The position numbers and the translations under genes were made by a program. This document shows, piece by piece, positions 46,321-55,111 of a stretch of DNA of 64,000 nt. The stretch covers positions 2,542,001-2,606,000 of the forward strand of contig CBDCWA010000004.1 of assembly GCA_965223255.1 (NCBI GenBank). The letters run 5' to 3'. Under the pieces are notes generated by a model. It did no database searches, was not told where the DNA came from, and worked only from the letters and a program-made list of their open reading frames with translations. Source of the DNA: CBDCWA01 sp965223255. GTDB lineage: Bacteria > Pseudomonadota > Alphaproteobacteria > Rhizobiales > Hyphomicrobiaceae. Positions within the stretch are counted from its first letter, which is position 1. Each line of letters begins with the position of its first letter.

Positions 46321-46335
46321 AGACCCACGAGGTCT
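46321..46335. terminator. small hairpin between convergent DMT and MarR genes
   Basis: AGACC and GGTCT flank CACGA between two convergent stop codons. The stem is only five pairs and no strong T-tract follows, so termination is only possible. Confidence 0.3.
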
Positions 46336-46342
46336 GAGCCTT

Positions 46343-46825
46343 TCAGCACAACTTGCGGATCAACTGAAGCAGCATCTCTCGGTCTTTGCGGCTTAGCGGC
46401 GACAGCGTTTCCTCGGTGATAATTTTGGCGGTCGGGATCGCGTCCTCAGCAACCCGTCGGCCCCGCGCCGTCAATCCCACAGTATGCCTGCGCCCGTCAG
46501 TCGGATCTGGTGTGGTCTCAATGAGATTGAGCGCCCGCAGCCGGTCGACGACACCTTTAATGGTGGCGACATCCATGGCCGTTTGCCGGCCGAGTTCGTT
46601 TTGCGACATTGGCCCGCGTTCGTAGAGTTTCGCCAGCGCCGCAAATCTCGTTGGCGTCAGATCGTGCGCGATCAACTGCGAGAAAATACTGGTGTGGCGC
46701 TGCGATGCCATCCGCAATAGAAAACCGATTTGATCATCCAAGACATAGTCGGCGGCTTTGTCATCGAGAACGGTGCCTTGAGGTTTCGGATTGGCTGACA
46801 CGCGGTTTGTCCTAGCTCTTGTCAC
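46343..46825 (-). CDS. MarR family transcriptional regulator (NicR/BpsR-like)
   Basis: A 160-residue winged-helix repressor. LTPTRFAALAKLYERG and MSQNELGRQTAMDVATIKGV cover the helix-turn-helix; DPTDGRRHTVGLTARG is the wing. Known MarR proteins that control nicotinate genes in Pseudomonas (NicR) and Bordetella (BpsR) respond to 6-hydroxynicotinate; this one stands at the end of the NadC/fusion operon, beside a nicotinate-type cluster. I start it at GTG 46825, eight bases after the previous stop; in-frame ATGs at 46867 and 46906 would overlap that gene. It probably controls its own operon through the sites at 49759 and 60260. Confidence 0.88.
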   Translation of the reverse strand: MTRARTNRVSANPKPQGTVLDDKAADYVLDDQIGFLLRMASQRHTSIFSQLIAHDLTPTRFAALAKLYERGPMSQNELGRQTAMDVATIKGVVDRLRALNLIETTPDPTDGRRHTVGLTARGRRVAEDAIPTAKIITEETLSPLSRKDREMLLQLIRKLC

Positions 46826-46832
46826 AAGCGAT

Positions 46833-48866
46833 CTATTGGATCGCGAGGATAGGTTGGGCTTCTGCATAGGCAATGGCCTGCTGCAGATCGGCTTCTGACG
46901 AGGCATGAATCAAGAATACCGGCGCACCGGCCGCAATTTCTTCACCGGCGCTACACATGAGGTCGACGCCGGCGCTCTTATCCAATGGCGCACCGGCTCG
47001 TCTTGCCGTTCCCGATATTCGCTGACAGTCTATCCCACACACCACGCCGCTTTTGGTCGCCCGCACCTCATGGATCAGCGGCCCCGGCATTGTCGGTTTA
47101 TCGACCCGGCCCTGTGCATCGATAATCGCTTCGAAAGCCGCAAGTGCTTTGCCTTTTGCGAGAAGTTGACTTGCCAATGCTCGGCCCTCACCAGCGGGCG
47201 TATCTGGATGCCATTCCAAAATCAGGCCGGCAAATGCGATTGCCTTGTCCCGCAAATCCTTGGGCGCATCAGGATCATTCTTCAGCACCTGGAACACGTC
47301 ACGCACTTCCAGTGCAGGACCGATACCTCGGCCAATTGGCATGAGGCCGGGCGTGACCTTGACCTCCACCGTCATACCAAGCGCGGCACCGACAGTCTCG
47401 AACAGTTGAGCCAAGTCCTTGCCATCTGTTTCGCTGGCAATCTTTGTACCCGGCCCGAACGGCAGGTCGATGAGCACATGCGACGAGCCGGCAGCCAGCT
47501 TTTTCGATAGAATGGCGGCAACCGACCAATGCCGTGAGTCGAGGGCCAGCGGCCGCGTAATGGAGTTCATGACGTCATCGACCGGACCATGATTGAGCCT
47601 GCCATTCCAGGCAATGCAACCTGATGCGGAATCAACCGTCGCCACGACTTCTTCGGCGGTGAGATCGACCCGCGCCACCACTTCCATGGCATCAGCGGTA
47701 CCCGCTGCCGATGTGATCGCCCGCGAGGAGGTTTTCGGAATGAGCATGCCATGTGCCGCGACAATCGGAATCACGATCATTGTGATGCGGCTGCCGGGCA
47801 CGCCACCGATTGAATGTTTGTCGACGACAAGATCGGATTGCCAGTCAAAGCGGTGCGCGTGCCTTGCTCTGGCCTTTGCCAGTGCAACAACCTCATTGAC
47901 ACTCAGGCTGCGTGTCAATGCGACCAGAAAGGCTGAAATCTCGCGGCTGCTGTATCGCCCCTCGGCGACATCCGTTATGATCGCATCCACGCCATCTCCA
48001 TCGAGTTCTGATCCGGCAATCTTGGTGCGCAGCAGATTGAGGCTCGGCGGCTGCGGCGTGTGTGCAAGATAGACGTCATGCCCCTCCGGCAGGCCAAAAG
48101 CGTCGAATGCAAAATGACTGAGGCCAAGTTCATCGGGTCGCAATAGTTCATCGCCGGCGAGATTCATGCGCGTCGAGATGCGTGCCGAATCACTAAAGAC
48201 GTCAATTTTTCCGGGCCCAAGAAATTCCTTCGGATCATAAACTGTTGAGGCCTGATGAACAAAGCAAATGGGTTCGTGCCACGTATCGACATTTACCCGT
48301 TTGAGTTTCAACCCCGCAGGGCAAGCCGACATTAGGGCGCCAACGAACTGCCGGACTGCGTTCTCAACCGTTGCATTGTTATAGACCGTGATGACTTCGG
48401 CGCCGTGCGGGTAATCCGGTACGATACGATCGAGCCGCTCTTGGATGTGTTCCTCACGTTCGCGGCCCCGGCTGCGCAGGCGGTCTTCAATCACGTCGCG
48501 ATCTGCTGTGATTTCAACGATAATCGCATCGGGCCAGTCCTCGATGATCTCTGCCAAGGCGGCCCGCGAGACATTGGCCAGGACGAGTTTGCCGGCCTTA
48601 ATGTCATCGCCCAGCGAAGCGGGAATACCATAGCCCAGCCCATGCGCCCGCCAGCTTGCGAGGTAGGCGCCGCGTGCTTTGGCATGCTGAAACGCCTCCT
48701 CGGTCACGCTCGTGTGGCACTCACCGGTATCGTCAGGCGGGCGTGTGATTACGCGCTTGGCAAAGACGAAACGCGGGTCATCTCTGAGCCGCTCGCGTGC
48801 GCCATTTATGATCGTGTCTTTGCCCGCACCGCTCGGGCCGACAATCAAGATGAGCCTGCCGGCCAC
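46833..48866 (-). CDS. PhnN-type ribose-1,5-bisphosphokinase fused to an AMP-phosphorylase-like enzyme
   Basis: A 677-residue two-domain protein. Residues 1-180 are PhnN: P-loop GPSGAGKDT (10-18), RVITRPP (38-44) and YGIPASL. PhnN phosphorylates ribose 1,5-bisphosphate to PRPP. Residues about 185-677 match the archaeal AMP-phosphorylase/thymidine-phosphorylase-like family, including its extra N-terminal domain (about 185-275), signature DKHSIGGVPGSR (349-360), PKTSSRAITSAAGTADAMEV (377-396) and the C-terminal barrel-sandwich domain (about 590-677). That family converts NMP + Pi to base + ribose 1,5-bisphosphate, the PhnN substrate, so the fusion joins consecutive steps. Start is GTG 48866 after GGGGAGG, 15 bp behind nadC. 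No phosphonate-lyase genes are near. The base released is unknown; with nadC adjacent, a pyridine nucleotide is a candidate. Confidence 0.9.
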   Translation of the reverse strand: MAGRLILIVGPSGAGKDTIINGARERLRDDPRFVFAKRVITRPPDDTGECHTSVTEEAFQHAKARGAYLASWRAHGLGYGIPASLGDDIKAGKLVLANVSRAALAEIIEDWPDAIIVEITADRDVIEDRLRSRGREREEHIQERLDRIVPDYPHGAEVITVYNNATVENAVRQFVGALMSACPAGLKLKRVNVDTWHEPICFVHQASTVYDPKEFLGPGKIDVFSDSARISTRMNLAGDELLRPDELGLSHFAFDAFGLPEGHDVYLAHTPQPPSLNLLRTKIAGSELDGDGVDAIITDVAEGRYSSREISAFLVALTRSLSVNEVVALAKARARHAHRFDWQSDLVVDKHSIGGVPGSRITMIVIPIVAAHGMLIPKTSSRAITSAAGTADAMEVVARVDLTAEEVVATVDSASGCIAWNGRLNHGPVDDVMNSITRPLALDSRHWSVAAILSKKLAAGSSHVLIDLPFGPGTKIASETDGKDLAQLFETVGAALGMTVEVKVTPGLMPIGRGIGPALEVRDVFQVLKNDPDAPKDLRDKAIAFAGLILEWHPDTPAGEGRALASQLLAKGKALAAFEAIIDAQGRVDKPTMPGPLIHEVRATKSGVVCGIDCQRISGTARRAGAPLDKSAGVDLMCSAGEEIAAGAPVFLIHASSEADLQQAIAYAEAQPILAIQ

Positions 48867-48881
48867 AGCGTGCCTCCCCCG

Positions 48882-49724
48882 TCAATCCCGTCGGGCGTCA
48901 TCGAGGCCAATGTCGACCGCGCGCGATGATTGGGTGATACGCCCGACCGAAATGAAATTGACCCCGCTCTCTGCTTTGGGGCGCACGGTATCAAGATTGA
49001 TCCCGCCGGAGGCCTCGAGCGGAATGCGCCCGTCGACGATCTTGACGGCCTCACGCATCATGTCGGGTTCCATGTTGTCGAGCAGGATCATTTCAGCGCC
49101 GGCTTCAAGTGCCTCCTTGACCTGCTCGAGGGTATCGCATTCCACTTCAACTTTGCTCAGAACCGGCACCATCGAGCGCGCCCGTTTGATGGCAGCCGTC
49201 ATGCTGCCGAAGACAGAAATATGATTGTCCTTGACCAGGATGCCGCTATCAAGGGCGAGGCGGTGATTGCGCCCGCCACCGCAAACCACAGCGTGTTTTT
49301 CGAGCATCCTGAGGCCCGGTGTCGTCTTTCGGGTATCGATCAACTGGCAGCCCGTACCCTCAATGGCCTTGACATATTTTGCCGTCTCCGTGGCAATGCC
49401 GCTCATATGCTGCATAATATTAAGTGCGGTCCGTTCGACGATCAAAATATCGCGTGCCTTGCCCGCCACCTTCATCAAGCAAGTACCGGTATCGACGTGC
49501 GTGCCGTCTTTCACAAAGATCTCGGTTTCAACGTTTGGCACGCCATATTCAAACACAATGCGCGCAACATCGACCCCTGAAAGCACAATGGGTTCTCGTG
49601 CATTGATGTAGAAAACGCCATCCACTTCTGCATCGACCATGATATTCGACGTGAGATCGAATTGCCCCACGTCCTCAGCGATGAACCGCGCGACCTGTTC
49701 GCGTACCTTCATGTAGTCCAGCAC
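48882..49724 (-). CDS. nadC: nicotinate-nucleotide diphosphorylase (carboxylating), quinolinate phosphoribosyltransferase
   Basis: A 280-residue NadC. It converts quinolinate + PRPP to nicotinate mononucleotide + CO2 + PPi. Substrate-binding motifs are all present: ERTALNIMQ, TRKTTPGLR (131-139), CGGGRNHR (148-155), VKDNH (164-168), VEVE (192-195) and EASGGI (238-243). I choose the GTG at 49724 with AAGGAG seven bases upstream; an ATG at 49712 is the alternative. nadA and nadB, its usual partners in NAD synthesis, are not here; instead it leads an operon with the PhnN-phosphorylase fusion and the MarR gene, behind a candidate operator. Confidence 0.94.
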   Translation of the reverse strand: MLDYMKVREQVARFIAEDVGQFDLTSNIMVDAEVDGVFYINAREPIVLSGVDVARIVFEYGVPNVETEIFVKDGTHVDTGTCLMKVAGKARDILIVERTALNIMQHMSGIATETAKYVKAIEGTGCQLIDTRKTTPGLRMLEKHAVVCGGGRNHRLALDSGILVKDNHISVFGSMTAAIKRARSMVPVLSKVEVECDTLEQVKEALEAGAEMILLDNMEPDMMREAVKIVDGRIPLEASGGINLDTVRPKAESGVNFISVGRITQSSRAVDIGLDDARRD

Positions 49725-49758
49725 CAGCGCTCTCCTTCATCATCGGTGACAACAGTTA

Positions 49759-49780
49759 TTTCATTTGCACACTAATGAAA
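49759..49780. promoter_or_regulatory. candidate MarR operator in front of nadC
   Basis: An inverted repeat: TTTCATT (49759-49765) and AATGAAA (49774-49780) around TGCACACT. The core GCACACTAA and 16 of 21 aligned bases are shared with the site at 60260-60280, with the same centre of symmetry. It lies 35 bp upstream of nadC and just behind the hydantoinase B stop. Confidence 0.6.
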
Positions 49781-49797
49781 ATTGAATCCTAAGGCAA

Positions 49798-51546
49798 CTA
49801 TGGTTTTTGCTTCGATCTCAGACGCAATGTTTCTTTTTCATCGATCGCGGGCGGTGCACCGGAAATTGCAACCCCGAACAAGTCACGCGCGTCATTTGGA
49901 GTGTAGCGGGCAAGGCGCACATCCTCCAGCACCAGTCTCGGATCGCGACTGAACGGAGAGCCGTAGCCGCCACCGCCAGGCGTTTGGACACGGACCCTGT
50001 CGCCGGCATTGAGCTGGATATCCTGTTCCTTGGACAAATGCAGCGGGGTATAAGGTTTGCCTGACTGCCAAACGGTGACTTTGTTGGGCGTGCCGTCCAA
50101 GCCACCGATGGCACCTTGCGGGCCAAAGCGGCCATGGTCCATGACGAAACTTGCTTTCGCACTTCCGCGTCGTAGTTCAACTTCGTAATCAAGCCCGAAG
50201 CCACCACGCTGTTGTCCGGCACCACCAGAGCCTTCATGCAACCCATAACGATGATAGAGCACCGGAAACGCCTGCTCCATGATTTCGACAGGCGGCGCCT
50301 TCGAAATGCCAATTGTCGAACAGCCATTGCTGAGGCCGTCATGCTTGGCATTGCCGCCATAACCGCCGCCAGAGATTTGATACATAACAAAGTCGCGCGC
50401 GCCTTCCGGATCATGACCGCCAAGGGCAAAATTGCCGCTGGTGCCGGCTGGTGCCGCGGTTACGCGATCAGGTAACGGCTCGACCAAGGCAGCAAACACC
50501 GCCTCAGCGATGCGCTGTGAGACTTCCGCTGCGCATCCCGATACCGGCCTTGGATAATGGGCATCGAGAAAAGTCTCTTCGATGCCGACTATAGTGAGCG
50601 GTTCAAAGGCGCCAGCGCTTATTGGCACCTCGGGAAAGATGTGACGCATCGCGAGATAGACGGAGCTAAAAGTCGTCGCGCGCACCGAATTCATCGGGCC
50701 GATGCAGGGCGGGCTTGAACCTGAAAAGTCAAAGACCAATTGGTCATTGGTTTTGACGACCGCGAGCGCAATGGTCAGCGGCTCATCAATGACGCCGTCG
50801 CTATCGACATAGGCCTTGGATCGGTACGTCCCATCCGGGATTTTTGCAATCAGCGACCGCATCTGCCGTGCCGCGCGATCGCGCAGTTCTTCAATTGCTG
50901 CCGTTACGACATCATCGCCATAGCGGTCGAGCAATTGATTGAGGCGGTCCTCTCCCACGAGCAGCGCCGCAGCCTGCGCCTTTACATCACCGATGCGCTG
51001 TTCAGCAACGCGAATATTTGAGCAGATGATGGCATAGATTTCGTCATCCAGCGTGCCGCGCTTGAAAAGCTTTACCGGCGGTAAGCGCAAGCCTTCCTGC
51101 TCCACCGCCGTCGCGGAGGCCGAAAAGCCGCCCGGTACCGCACCTCCTGTATCCGGCCAATGCCCGGTATTCGAAAGCCAGCACAAAATCTTACCACGGC
51201 GATAGAAGGGTCGCGCAAACCTCACATCCATCAGGTGCGTGCCGCCGAGATAGGGGTCATTGACAATATAGATATCGTCCGGTTCGGGCGCACGCACGCG
51301 ACCGTCCTTGATCATGCTTATCAATGTACGGGTCGAATACTGCATGGTGCCGACAAACACCGGCAGCCCACCAGCGCCTTGCGCGATAAGCGCCCCATCA
51401 TGAGCAGAATAGATACCGTCGGAGCGGTCGTTGGCTTCCGCGATCACCGGCGAGAACGCAGCCCTGGAAAACGTGAGGTCCATTTCATCGCAGACCTGCT
51501 GCAGACCGGCCTGAATGACGCTCAGCGTGATCGGGTCAAGGCTCAT
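49798..51546 (-). CDS. hydantoinase/oxoprolinase family protein, subunit B
   Basis: A 582-residue HyuB-type protein. It opens DPITLSVIQAGLQQVCDEM, and contains NDPYLGGTHLMD, NTGHWPDTGG and the GGGGYGSPFSRD tail of the family. With subunit A it would hydrolyse a cyclic amide using ATP. It overlaps HyuA by 4 bp. The last gene of the catabolic operon. Confidence 0.93.
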   Translation of the reverse strand: MSLDPITLSVIQAGLQQVCDEMDLTFSRAAFSPVIAEANDRSDGIYSAHDGALIAQGAGGLPVFVGTMQYSTRTLISMIKDGRVRAPEPDDIYIVNDPYLGGTHLMDVRFARPFYRRGKILCWLSNTGHWPDTGGAVPGGFSASATAVEQEGLRLPPVKLFKRGTLDDEIYAIICSNIRVAEQRIGDVKAQAAALLVGEDRLNQLLDRYGDDVVTAAIEELRDRAARQMRSLIAKIPDGTYRSKAYVDSDGVIDEPLTIALAVVKTNDQLVFDFSGSSPPCIGPMNSVRATTFSSVYLAMRHIFPEVPISAGAFEPLTIVGIEETFLDAHYPRPVSGCAAEVSQRIAEAVFAALVEPLPDRVTAAPAGTSGNFALGGHDPEGARDFVMYQISGGGYGGNAKHDGLSNGCSTIGISKAPPVEIMEQAFPVLYHRYGLHEGSGGAGQQRGGFGLDYEVELRRGSAKASFVMDHGRFGPQGAIGGLDGTPNKVTVWQSGKPYTPLHLSKEQDIQLNAGDRVRVQTPGGGGYGSPFSRDPRLVLEDVRLARYTPNDARDLFGVAISGAPPAIDEKETLRLRSKQKP

Positions 51547-53603
51547 GTTGGATCTCCGACGCTGATTAGGATATTGCCGCCTGCAGCGCTTTCTGCCCGC
51601 TCTCCTGGTCCGACCACGGTGGTCGTATCCATCTGCTCAATGATCGCCGGTCCCTGCAGCGAGAAACGCGCCGGCATATGATCGCGCCAATAGATCGCTG
51701 TGTCATGCCAGTCACCCTCGAAATAAACGGGTCGCCGACCCGATCGGGCTTGGTCTATGCTTTCGCGTCGCATGCCAGCGTCGGCCAGTGTCATGAGATC
51801 GAAGTCCTCTCGCTCGCCAATAACAGACGTATTGACGTTCACGATATTGGCCCGAATTTGCGGCAGCTGTACCCGAAAGCGTGCATCGTAGGCTGCTTCA
51901 AACAACTCTTGCATCGCGCGCTTATCGGGCCTGGCATTGGGGAGGGCGACACGCAGCACATGCGTTTGTCCAATAAACTGCATATCAAGACTGAACAGAT
52001 GCTTGATCGACCGGATCGCCACGTTTTGGCTACGGATCAGGTCTTCGCCTTGAGCCACTTGTCGATCAATGATCGCGTGTAGCGCCTTGAGATCGACCTT
52101 ATCCAGTTGCGTATTGATCGTTTGCACAAAGTCATGCCTGAGATCAGCGGCAATGCAGCCCAGAGCATTGGTAATGCCCGGTCGTCCGGGCACCAGCACC
52201 TTTGGAATACCGAGCTCGCGTGCCAGCTGCGTGGCATGCAACGGTCCTGCCCCGCCGAAGGCGAACAAGGCATAATCACGCGGATCAGCCCCAAGCGAGA
52301 TCGAGACCATTCGTATGGCACCTGCCATTTTGGTATTTGCAACGCGCACGACGGCATCGGCGGCACCGATCGCATCAGTATCGAGCAGATCGCCCAGCTC
52401 GCGTGCAAATATTTCGCGGACCTTGGCAATCGGATCACGTGTGCCTGCTTGCGAAAAGATCGCGGGGTTAAGTCGTCCAAGCAGCAGATTGGCATCGGAA
52501 ATGGTCGGGCGCTCACCCCCCTTTCCATAGCAGATCGGACCAGGCGTGGCGCCGGCACTTTCCGGGCCCACTTCTAAAAGGCCGCCTTGGTTGATTCGCG
52601 CGATGGAACCGCCGCCGGCACCGATCGTGCGCACATCAACCATCGGCACATGGATGGGCATGGCATATTCGACCTCGATTTCGTTTGAGACCGTCGGCTC
52701 ATTGTCGCACACCAAGGCGACATCCGTTGAGGTGCCACCCATGTCATAGGTAATGATATGTGAAATACCGGCCTTCTGTGCCGTGTAGGCGGCTGCCTTG
52801 ACGCCCGATGCGGGCCCACTCATGACCGTCTTTGCGGCATCTTTTGCAACCAGACGCGCCGAGACCATGCCGCCGTTCCCATTCATCACCAAAAGATCAC
52901 CCGCATAGCCACCATCTGCCAGTTGGTCTGTGAGTTTGGTGATGTATCGCTCGAGGATCGGCTGCACGGCGGCATTGACGCTTGCGGTGACACCGCGTTC
53001 GAATTCCCTGCTCTCGGAGAGCACTTGATGCCCCAATGTAACGTGTGCATTGGGCCAGATGTCGGCGACAATCTTGCCGGCCAACGTTTCGTGTTCCGGA
53101 TTTGCATAGGCATGCAGAAAGTGAATAACGACGGATTCGCATCCCGCTTCGATGAGCTGGCGGGCAGCACCTGCAACGCTGTCCTCATCTAACGGAATGA
53201 CAACGCTGCCATTGGCATCCATGCGCTCAATGGCTTCAAGACGCAGATCGCGAGGAATGATCGGTTGGAACGTCCCTGTCATCCCGTAGGCTTGCGGTCG
53301 CGTCCGCCGCCCGAGTTCTATAACGTCGCGAAAGCCTCTCGTGGTGATCATTCCGGTGCGCGCAAGCTTACGCTCCAGGACCGCATTGGTCGTGGTCGTT
53401 GTGCCATGCACGATTAGACCGACTTGGGCCAGGTCCGCCTCCGCATCCCTGAGCGCATCGAGCACACCGTCCGCCTGATTGGCAAGGGTGCTCGGCACCT
53501 TCGCCAATCGGGTTCTGCCTGTCGTTGGATCGCTCGCCACCAGATCGGTAAACGTGCCCCCGACATCGATGCCGATGATCATGTGCGACCGGCCGTCCGC
53601 CAT
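51543..53603 (-). CDS. hydantoinase/oxoprolinase family protein, subunit A
   Basis: A 686-residue ATPase subunit. The N-terminal GIDVGGTFTDLV phosphate motif, HGTTTTTNAVLERK, and YDMGGTSTDVALV are typical of HyuA/5-oxoprolinase. The ATG at 53603 follows GGAGAG. Related enzymes open hydantoin or 5-oxoproline lactams with ATP. In this cluster the likely substrate is the lactam produced by the 6-hydroxynicotinate reductase homologue; this is inference from context. Confidence 0.93.
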   Translation of the reverse strand: MADGRSHMIIGIDVGGTFTDLVASDPTTGRTRLAKVPSTLANQADGVLDALRDAEADLAQVGLIVHGTTTTTNAVLERKLARTGMITTRGFRDVIELGRRTRPQAYGMTGTFQPIIPRDLRLEAIERMDANGSVVIPLDEDSVAGAARQLIEAGCESVVIHFLHAYANPEHETLAGKIVADIWPNAHVTLGHQVLSESREFERGVTASVNAAVQPILERYITKLTDQLADGGYAGDLLVMNGNGGMVSARLVAKDAAKTVMSGPASGVKAAAYTAQKAGISHIITYDMGGTSTDVALVCDNEPTVSNEIEVEYAMPIHVPMVDVRTIGAGGGSIARINQGGLLEVGPESAGATPGPICYGKGGERPTISDANLLLGRLNPAIFSQAGTRDPIAKVREIFARELGDLLDTDAIGAADAVVRVANTKMAGAIRMVSISLGADPRDYALFAFGGAGPLHATQLARELGIPKVLVPGRPGITNALGCIAADLRHDFVQTINTQLDKVDLKALHAIIDRQVAQGEDLIRSQNVAIRSIKHLFSLDMQFIGQTHVLRVALPNARPDKRAMQELFEAAYDARFRVQLPQIRANIVNVNTSVIGEREDFDLMTLADAGMRRESIDQARSGRRPVYFEGDWHDTAIYWRDHMPARFSLQGPAIIEQMDTTTVVGPGERAESAAGGNILISVGDPT

Positions 53604-53630
53604 GCAGCAGCTCTCCTTTTCCCGCGCCAC

Positions 53631-54212
53631 TTAACGCAGGCCGTCTTCACCCTTGACGTCTTTCACGGCAAGGCCGCCAGCGCGATCATGAATGCGTCCG
53701 CCTGTCGTCATGGCGAGGACCAGTAACAACTCATTGCGCCGCGGTGCGTCCGTGACGCCCACTTCGATGGCATCAAAATGCGAACGCACGTAAGACGCAT
53801 TGGTATGCGTAATCGGGATATCTATGCGCGTTCCAGGCCCACCCACTTTTTTCGAAGATGGCACGATTGCCTTAGAAGCTGCGATCAGCTCGCGCATGGC
53901 ATAGCCGCCAGGCACATGCCAGAGCGCGCCATGTTCCGTCTCGCCATCTTCCCCGACCACCGCGCCTTTGCCATAGCTGGTGACCGCACCAGCATCGCCG
54001 AGCGCTGCGATCAGCCGTTGCGACATCTCGAGACCCAGCGGCTTGAGATCGTCACTAAACTCGATGATGTCCTCGACGTAGCGGCCTGCAAATGGGTTTT
54101 CGATGACCGCCGCAATCCACCCACGTAGTAATGGCGTATCGGCCACCGGTCCGTTCTCGTGTCTGATTTCTTCGACACACTGAACGATCTTTCTAATCTT
54201 GACTTCAGGCAT
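53631..54212 (-). CDS. DUF1185 ('amino acid synthesis') family protein
   Basis: A 193-residue protein of the poorly characterised DUF1185 family, recognised from VRSHFDAIEVGVTDAPRRNE and the GKGAVVGEDGETEHG segment. The family name does not rest on a known reaction. It overlaps the UPF0280 gene by 8 bp and precedes HyuA by 27 bp, so it is part of the catabolic operon and may process an intermediate of ring opening. Confidence 0.8.
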   Translation of the reverse strand: MPEVKIRKIVQCVEEIRHENGPVADTPLLRGWIAAVIENPFAGRYVEDIIEFSDDLKPLGLEMSQRLIAALGDAGAVTSYGKGAVVGEDGETEHGALWHVPGGYAMRELIAASKAIVPSSKKVGGPGTRIDIPITHTNASYVRSHFDAIEVGVTDAPRRNELLLVLAMTTGGRIHDRAGGLAVKDVKGEDGLR

Positions 54213-55107
54213 TGAGCATCCTTTCCGAATTGGGTTCAGATTTGAGTATCGTAGGTCGAGCCGCAACAGAGTACGCATGGCCCTGACAATAAAGAAAAGC
54301 AGCGTGGATTTGCCCTGTCGCACACATCGATTGGGCGACCTCGCGTCCACGACTGAGCGCTGTGTCAACGTCTTCGGATGTCAGTTGGCCGACCGAAATC
54401 GTAACCTCCAGCGTGCCCAGATCGCTGTCCGGGGCAAGTTCGATTGCCGGTCGGCGTTTGATGGCCGGAGAGCCGGGCAAGTCAACCGCGTTTGCGATAA
54501 GGGTGGCGGCGGCATCCGCCTCGGCGGCGGTGCGGGCGAGCACCGTGACGGCATCGGCAATGCCGAGTGAATGACTGCGGCCTTGCCAGCCGCTCGTCGC
54601 AATACCACCGACGCCATCTTCGGCGCTGACAACAGCGGTGCCAGCCAACGCTCCGGCGGCTTCGCCGGCATCTAGGCCTATGGTGTAAGATTGGCCCGGT
54701 GCCAGCCAGATCGCGATGTCGCCGCCGTTATTGACGCTGATGCGCGTGAGGCCGGCAACACTACGCATGCAAGACAACATATGATCGGCAACCGCGCCTG
54801 CGACGCTCGCCATCGGCGTGATGAACTGGCCTTTGTGGGCCAGAACGGCTTGCATCATGCGTATCGCGACCGGTCCCTTTGGCCAATCAGACTCATCATC
54901 GATCGCGCGCCTCAACAGTGGCAGTTCATCGACGAGGTCTTGCAGAATCGATCCAAACTGTGCCCAAGCTAATTGATAAGCAGCACCGATAGCTTCGTGT
55001 TGACCGTCAGCAGAAATGATAAGATCGATCGGACCATGATGCAGGTGTAGGCGCTTGCCGTCTGGTAAAAGCGCCGCCTGTGCACCTGGTTTTGGCTCTC
55101 GCGTCAT
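54205..55107 (-). CDS. UPF0280 family protein (ApbE-like fold)
   Basis: A 300-residue UPF0280 protein. Features include ISVNNGGDIAIWLAPGQSY, GGIATSGWQGRSHSLGIADAVTVLA and AAATLIANAVD, in the same order as in ApbE FMN transferases (NxGGD; S-G; SLG.AD). UPF0280 members are related in fold to ApbE but biochemically unknown. The gene starts five bases after the 6-hydroxynicotinate reductase stop; an ATG at 55143 would overlap it. The pairing suggests it attaches flavin to the reductase, a hypothesis. Confidence 0.82.
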   Translation of the reverse strand: MTREPKPGAQAALLPDGKRLHLHHGPIDLIISADGQHEAIGAAYQLAWAQFGSILQDLVDELPLLRRAIDDESDWPKGPVAIRMMQAVLAHKGQFITPMASVAGAVADHMLSCMRSVAGLTRISVNNGGDIAIWLAPGQSYTIGLDAGEAAGALAGTAVVSAEDGVGGIATSGWQGRSHSLGIADAVTVLARTAAEADAAATLIANAVDLPGSPAIKRRPAIELAPDSDLGTLEVTISVGQLTSEDVDTALSRGREVAQSMCATGQIHAAFLYCQGHAYSVAARPTILKSEPNSERMLNA

Positions 55108-55111
55108 GGTC

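Noticed and set aside
46833..48866. Reading the fusion gene as part of a phosphonate (phn) operon because of its PhnN domain
   Set aside because: No phnG-M or transporter genes lie nearby, and the fused phosphorylase supplies a different source of ribose 1,5-bisphosphate.
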